Positions 61,402 to 64,000 of a stretch of 64,000 nt of DNA are shown here, piece by piece. The DNA comes from Laceyella putida (lineage in GTDB: Bacteria; Bacillota; Bacilli; Thermoactinomycetales; Thermoactinomycetaceae). The position numbers were made by a program, and so were the translations under genes. How positions within the stretch are numbered: position 1 is the stretch's first letter; each line of letters begins with the position of its first letter. The stretch lies in assembly GCF_042665195.1 (NCBI RefSeq), contig NZ_JBHTBW010000006.1:324413-388412 (forward strand), written 5' to 3'. The notes under the pieces are model-generated. The model was not told the DNA's origin, made no database searches, and worked only from the letters and a program-made list of their open reading frames with translations.

Positions 61402-61716
61402 ATGATGCGTAATATGAACCAGATGATGAAACAAGTGAAAAAAATGCAACAGGAAATGGCGAAAGCGCAACAAGAACTGGAGCAAAAAGAAGTGGTGGGC
61501 ACCGCGGGTGGCGGTGTGGTGAAAGTGACGATGAACGGCCACAAGCAGTTGAAAGGGATTGAGATCGCACCGGAAGTGGTTGATCCAGATGATGTGGAAA
61601 TGTTGCAGGACCTGATTACGGCCGCGTTTAACGAGGCAATGAAACAAGTCGATGAGCTTGTGGCGAAAGACCTGGGCAAATTTACGGGCGGGATGAACAT
61701 TCCCGGACTGTTCTAG
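61402..61716 (+). CDS. ybaB: YbaB/EbfC nucleoid-associated protein
   Basis: 104 aa; ATG 61402 (or 61405) 9 nt after GGGGAGG; the frame upstream is ignored. Met/Gln-rich N-terminal helix (MNQMMKQVKKMQQEMAKAQQ) and the core VVKVTMNGHKQLKGIEI, VDPDDVEMLQDLI, ending GGMNIPGLF. DNA-binding dimer, always between dnaX and recR in Bacillota. Confidence 0.96.
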   Translation: MMRNMNQMMKQVKKMQQEMAKAQQELEQKEVVGTAGGGVVKVTMNGHKQLKGIEIAPEVVDPDDVEMLQDLITAAFNEAMKQVDELVAKDLGKFTGGMNIPGLF

Positions 61717-61740
61717 TGAAAAAGCTAGGGGTGGCGAACG

Positions 61741-62337
61741 TTGTATGTGCCTGAACCAATATCAAAACTGATTGAAGGATTTATGCGCCTGCCGGGGATC
61801 GGCCCCAAAACAGCGCAAAGATTGGCGTTTTATGTGTTGACGATGGAAGAGGATGATGTGCTGGATTTGGCCAAAGCCTTGGTTCGGGCCAAACGCGATC
61901 TGCATACCTGTTCGATCTGCGGAAACATTACCGATCATGACCCATGTTATATCTGCTCAGACAAGCACCGGGACCGTTCCGTCATCTGCGTGGTTCAAGA
62001 TACCAAAGACTTGATGGCGATGGAACGCACGCGGGAATTCAACGGGTTATACCATGTGTTGCATGGGGCGATTTCCCCCATCGAGGGAATCGGGCCCGAA
62101 GAATTGAAAATCCCTGAGTTATTGAAGCGTTTGGAAGATGATCGCGTGCAGGAATTGATCTTGGCGACCAATCCCAACATTGAGGGAGAAGCCACGGCCA
62201 TGTATCTGTCACGCTTAATCAAACCGTTTGGATTGAAAGTGACGCGAATCGCGCATGGGTTGCCGGTGGGCGGTGATTTGGAATACGCGGATGAGGTGAC
62301 CTTGACGAAAGCGCTGGAAGGCAGACGTGAGGTTTAA
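61741..62337 (+). CDS. recR: recombination mediator RecR
   Basis: 198 aa, TTG 61741 with AGGGGTGG upstream. Helix-hairpin-helix GIGPKTAQRLAFYVL, four-cysteine zinc finger CSICGNITDHDPCYIC, Toprim domain (VQDTKDLMAME ... ATNPNIEGEATAMYLSRL) and a C-terminal Walker B-like region. Helps load RecA in recombinational repair. Confidence 0.96.
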   Translation: MYVPEPISKLIEGFMRLPGIGPKTAQRLAFYVLTMEEDDVLDLAKALVRAKRDLHTCSICGNITDHDPCYICSDKHRDRSVICVVQDTKDLMAMERTREFNGLYHVLHGAISPIEGIGPEELKIPELLKRLEDDRVQELILATNPNIEGEATAMYLSRLIKPFGLKVTRIAHGLPVGGDLEYADEVTLTKALEGRREV

Positions 62338-62360
62338 TCTGACAAGCCCGCGCATATAGT

Positions 62361-62407
62361 AGAGCGACACTCTTTTTCTTGGAAAGGGGCGTCGCTCTTA
62401 TTTTTTT
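62361..62407 (+). terminator. terminator after recR
   Basis: AGAGCGAC (62361-62368) pairs with GTCGCTCT (62391-62398), then TATTTTTTT. It lies just before the next gene's start region. Confidence 0.8.
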
Positions 62408-62426
62408 CAAAGCGGGTGAACGAATA

Positions 62427-63416
62427 TTGATCAATATGCTAAATGGTGGATGGACGATAGTGGATCAGCTTCGACACGGGGTGGCTTGGTGTTTGTGCGC
62501 AATGTTTTTTCTTATGGTTCCCCTTGAATTTGCCTCATTGGAGTGGCGTTTGACCCCGCATGGGACCTGGTTGATCACGCCGGCGGAAGCTTCTTCTGCC
62601 CCTTTGGCCTTGGTGATGGCAATCTGTTCGATCCTTGTGTTGGTGGGCAGCTTTGTCTTTGTGTTGTGTGGGTGTTTGCGACGGTTCACCCATGAACAAA
62701 GGTTGTTGGAATCGACACTCCAGGCGAGGGATATCGCTTACTTTACGGCTTGGGTTCAGACCTTCAATTTGTTTTTCACTCTGATGCTCCTGTTGTTTCC
62801 CGGACTGGGTGAAGCGATGGCTTTATCTTTGTTCACCCCATACCTTCCCTTCTGTTGGATGTGTTTGTCCGCAGCTTGGATATTGAAGGGAAGATGGCGG
62901 CAAATCGGCTTTGTCCAGTTGGATTCGGCCTTTTGGGTGAAAGTTCCTTTGGCTGTCATTGGCATTTATCTCCTCTTTGTGTTTGTGGTGGATCGCCACT
63001 TGACCGAGTGGTTTGCCGATGTCTGCTCATTGGAGCTGTCATCCTGGCGTGAAGACAGCATCAGCGAGGGGATTAAACAGGCGAGCGGGCTGAATCCACT
63101 CTTGGTGGTTTTGCAATTGATCGCGATTGGATTGATTGGGCCGATGGCGGAAGAAATCCTGTTTCGGGGATTCTTGCAGGATTGGCTGACGAAGGATTGG
63201 GGGGCAGGCGTGGGAGTGATGGCATCGGCGCTGTTGTTTGCCTTGTTTCACATCGATGTGCCGTTATTGCCCACCCTCTTTTTGTTGGGAATGGCGTTGG
63301 CCTTGCTTAAAAGTTGGACAAAGAACCTTTGGGCGCCGATCTTGTTTCATTGTTTCAACAACACCATTGCGACCTTGGTCGACATGAGCGGAAGTGGGCT
63401 GGTGGGATATTTTTGA
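62427..63416 (+). CDS. CPBP-family intramembrane metalloprotease
   Basis: 329 aa from TTG 62427, 8 nt after GCGGGTG (ATG 62436 is the alternative). About eight membrane helices. Abi/CPBP motifs: EEILFRGFLQ (catalytic Glu-Glu and Arg), FALFHID (His) and a last FHCFNN. Relatives are membrane proteases such as Rce1-like enzymes; in bacteria some give bacteriocin immunity. Its position between recR and bofA is where Bacillus has yaaL. Confidence 0.9.
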   Translation: MINMLNGGWTIVDQLRHGVAWCLCAMFFLMVPLEFASLEWRLTPHGTWLITPAEASSAPLALVMAICSILVLVGSFVFVLCGCLRRFTHEQRLLESTLQARDIAYFTAWVQTFNLFFTLMLLLFPGLGEAMALSLFTPYLPFCWMCLSAAWILKGRWRQIGFVQLDSAFWVKVPLAVIGIYLLFVFVVDRHLTEWFADVCSLELSSWREDSISEGIKQASGLNPLLVVLQLIAIGLIGPMAEEILFRGFLQDWLTKDWGAGVGVMASALLFALFHIDVPLLPTLFLLGMALALLKSWTKNLWAPILFHCFNNTIATLVDMSGSGLVGYF

Positions 63417-63466
63417 AGTTGGGGACATAGGTATGAGAATAGCTTGTCTATTGCGGAGGGATGAAG

Positions 63467-63739
63467 ATGTTGGAGATCAAGTGGTGGGGGTTGGCGTTGG
63501 TTGGGGCGGTTATGGTGTTTATGTTGATCAATCGTTCCGTCACCAAACCGTTGTATTGGATATGGCGTGGTTTTTTGTACTCTGCCATCGGCGGTTTGGT
63601 TTTGTTTTTGATCAACTTGGTCGGACAGTTTGCGCACTTCCATATTCCCATTAATCCGGTGACCGCTTTTGCAGCGGGCATATTGGGGGCGCCGGGGGTT
63701 TTTTATCTTGTGGTGGTCAAACTGATCTTTATTTCATAA
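63467..63739 (+). CDS. bofA: pro-sigma-K processing inhibitor BofA
   Basis: 90 aa. ATG 63467 is 6 nt after GGAGGG; ATG 63461 abuts that site and is less likely. Two or three membrane helices; the family end NPVTAFAAGILGAPGVFYLVVVKL is complete. In Bacillus BofA holds the SpoIVFB protease inactive in the outer forespore membrane until engulfment, so its presence supports spore formation. Next to the rRNA operon, as in Bacillus subtilis. Confidence 0.94.
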   Translation: MLEIKWWGLALVGAVMVFMLINRSVTKPLYWIWRGFLYSAIGGLVLFLINLVGQFAHFHIPINPVTAFAAGILGAPGVFYLVVVKLIFIS

Positions 63740-63758
63740 GAAAAAATGAAAAAAAGTG

Positions 63759-63787
63759 TTGACGAGTGTAAAAGATGGTGGTAATAT
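63759..63787 (+). promoter_or_regulatory. rRNA operon promoter
   Basis: TTGACG (63759-63764), 17 bp, TAATAT (63782-63787), about 155 bp before the 16S gene. The leader then carries a TTCCTTGAAAACT stretch (63835-63847) typical of rRNA antitermination leaders. Confidence 0.8.
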
Positions 63788-63942
63788 CTTATTTGTCGCC
63801 GCGAACGAGCGGTGAGTTGAACAAAATGAAGTGTTCCTTGAAAACTAAAGAGTGAACGTGACCTGTCAATTCAATGTGACACTTCGGTGTTACCAATGAG
63901 CATAGACTCAAACCTCAAGTCTGGCGCTTAGCGCTAAGACCT

Positions 63943-64000
<58 letters not shown>

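Overview
The window looks like a near-origin chromosomal segment of a Gram-positive, endospore-forming member of the Bacillota. The best guess is a Thermoactinomycetaceae-type genus; this is inferred from the gene mix and moderate GC, not from any database match. Evidence includes strong AGGAGG-type ribosome sites with many GTG/TTG starts, Spo0M and BofA sporulation genes, an orphan sporulation-type kinase, a large Bacillus-type SRP RNA with an Alu domain, and the order scr - (kinase) - dnaX - ybaB - recR - (CPBP) - bofA - rRNA operon at the right end.

Layout, left to right. 0-5.8 kb: secreted hydrolases (poly-gamma-glutamate hydrolase cut by the left edge, M6 metalloprotease, V8-like serine protease), an NAD(P)H quinone reductase and a small membrane protein. 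6.1-6.5 kb: a 395-bp non-autonomous IS608-type (IS200/IS605) element with both ends intact. 6.6-8.7 kb: a two-component pair. 9-15 kb: asparagine synthase, Spo0M, and a TetR regulator with operator plus a YhgE/Pip membrane protein. 15.2-19.2 kb: a second PGA hydrolase and a Zur-controlled zinc uptake operon znuA-znuC-znuB-zur. 19.4-25.6 kb: TldD/TldE protease pair, tadA, and a GlnK/GlnL-like two-component pair. 26-31 kb: tRNA-Ser(CGA), an AT-rich acetyltransferase cassette between duplicated terminator sequences, then an ECF sigma / anti-sigma / ABC transporter operon. 31-38 kb: a sortase substrate, an amidase-domain lipoprotein, membrane proteins of unknown role, CarD and an MBL hydrolase. 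38.4-42.9 kb: a MarR-controlled efflux operon (two HlyD adaptors, a 14-TM MFS pump, a flavodoxin-type reductase, a small membrane protein). 43-45.9 kb: a second two-component pair. 46-47.9 kb: an AT-rich stretch of gene decay, including a frameshifted YrvL-like gene. 47.9-50 kb: thrC-thrB. 50.4-55.2 kb: an HD hydrolase, a 42-residue highly acidic protein gene, and two paralogous NhaD/ArsB transporters, each behind the same promoter and leader-terminator design. 55.4-57.5 kb: a three-repeat CWB2 cell-wall protein and a CxxC protein. 57.6-64 kb: SRP RNA, orphan kinase, dnaX-ybaB-recR, CPBP protease, bofA and the start of a 16S rRNA gene.

Functional themes are the cell envelope and secretion, metal and toxic-compound transport, and environmental sensing (three histidine kinases with partners or substitutes, one orphan kinase, one ECF system). 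The most unusual signals are the IS608-type element with its possible orphan omega-RNA, the acidic mini-protein, the duplicated transporter genes with duplicated leader attenuators, and the duplicated tRNA-distal terminator flanking a foreign-looking acetyltransferase.
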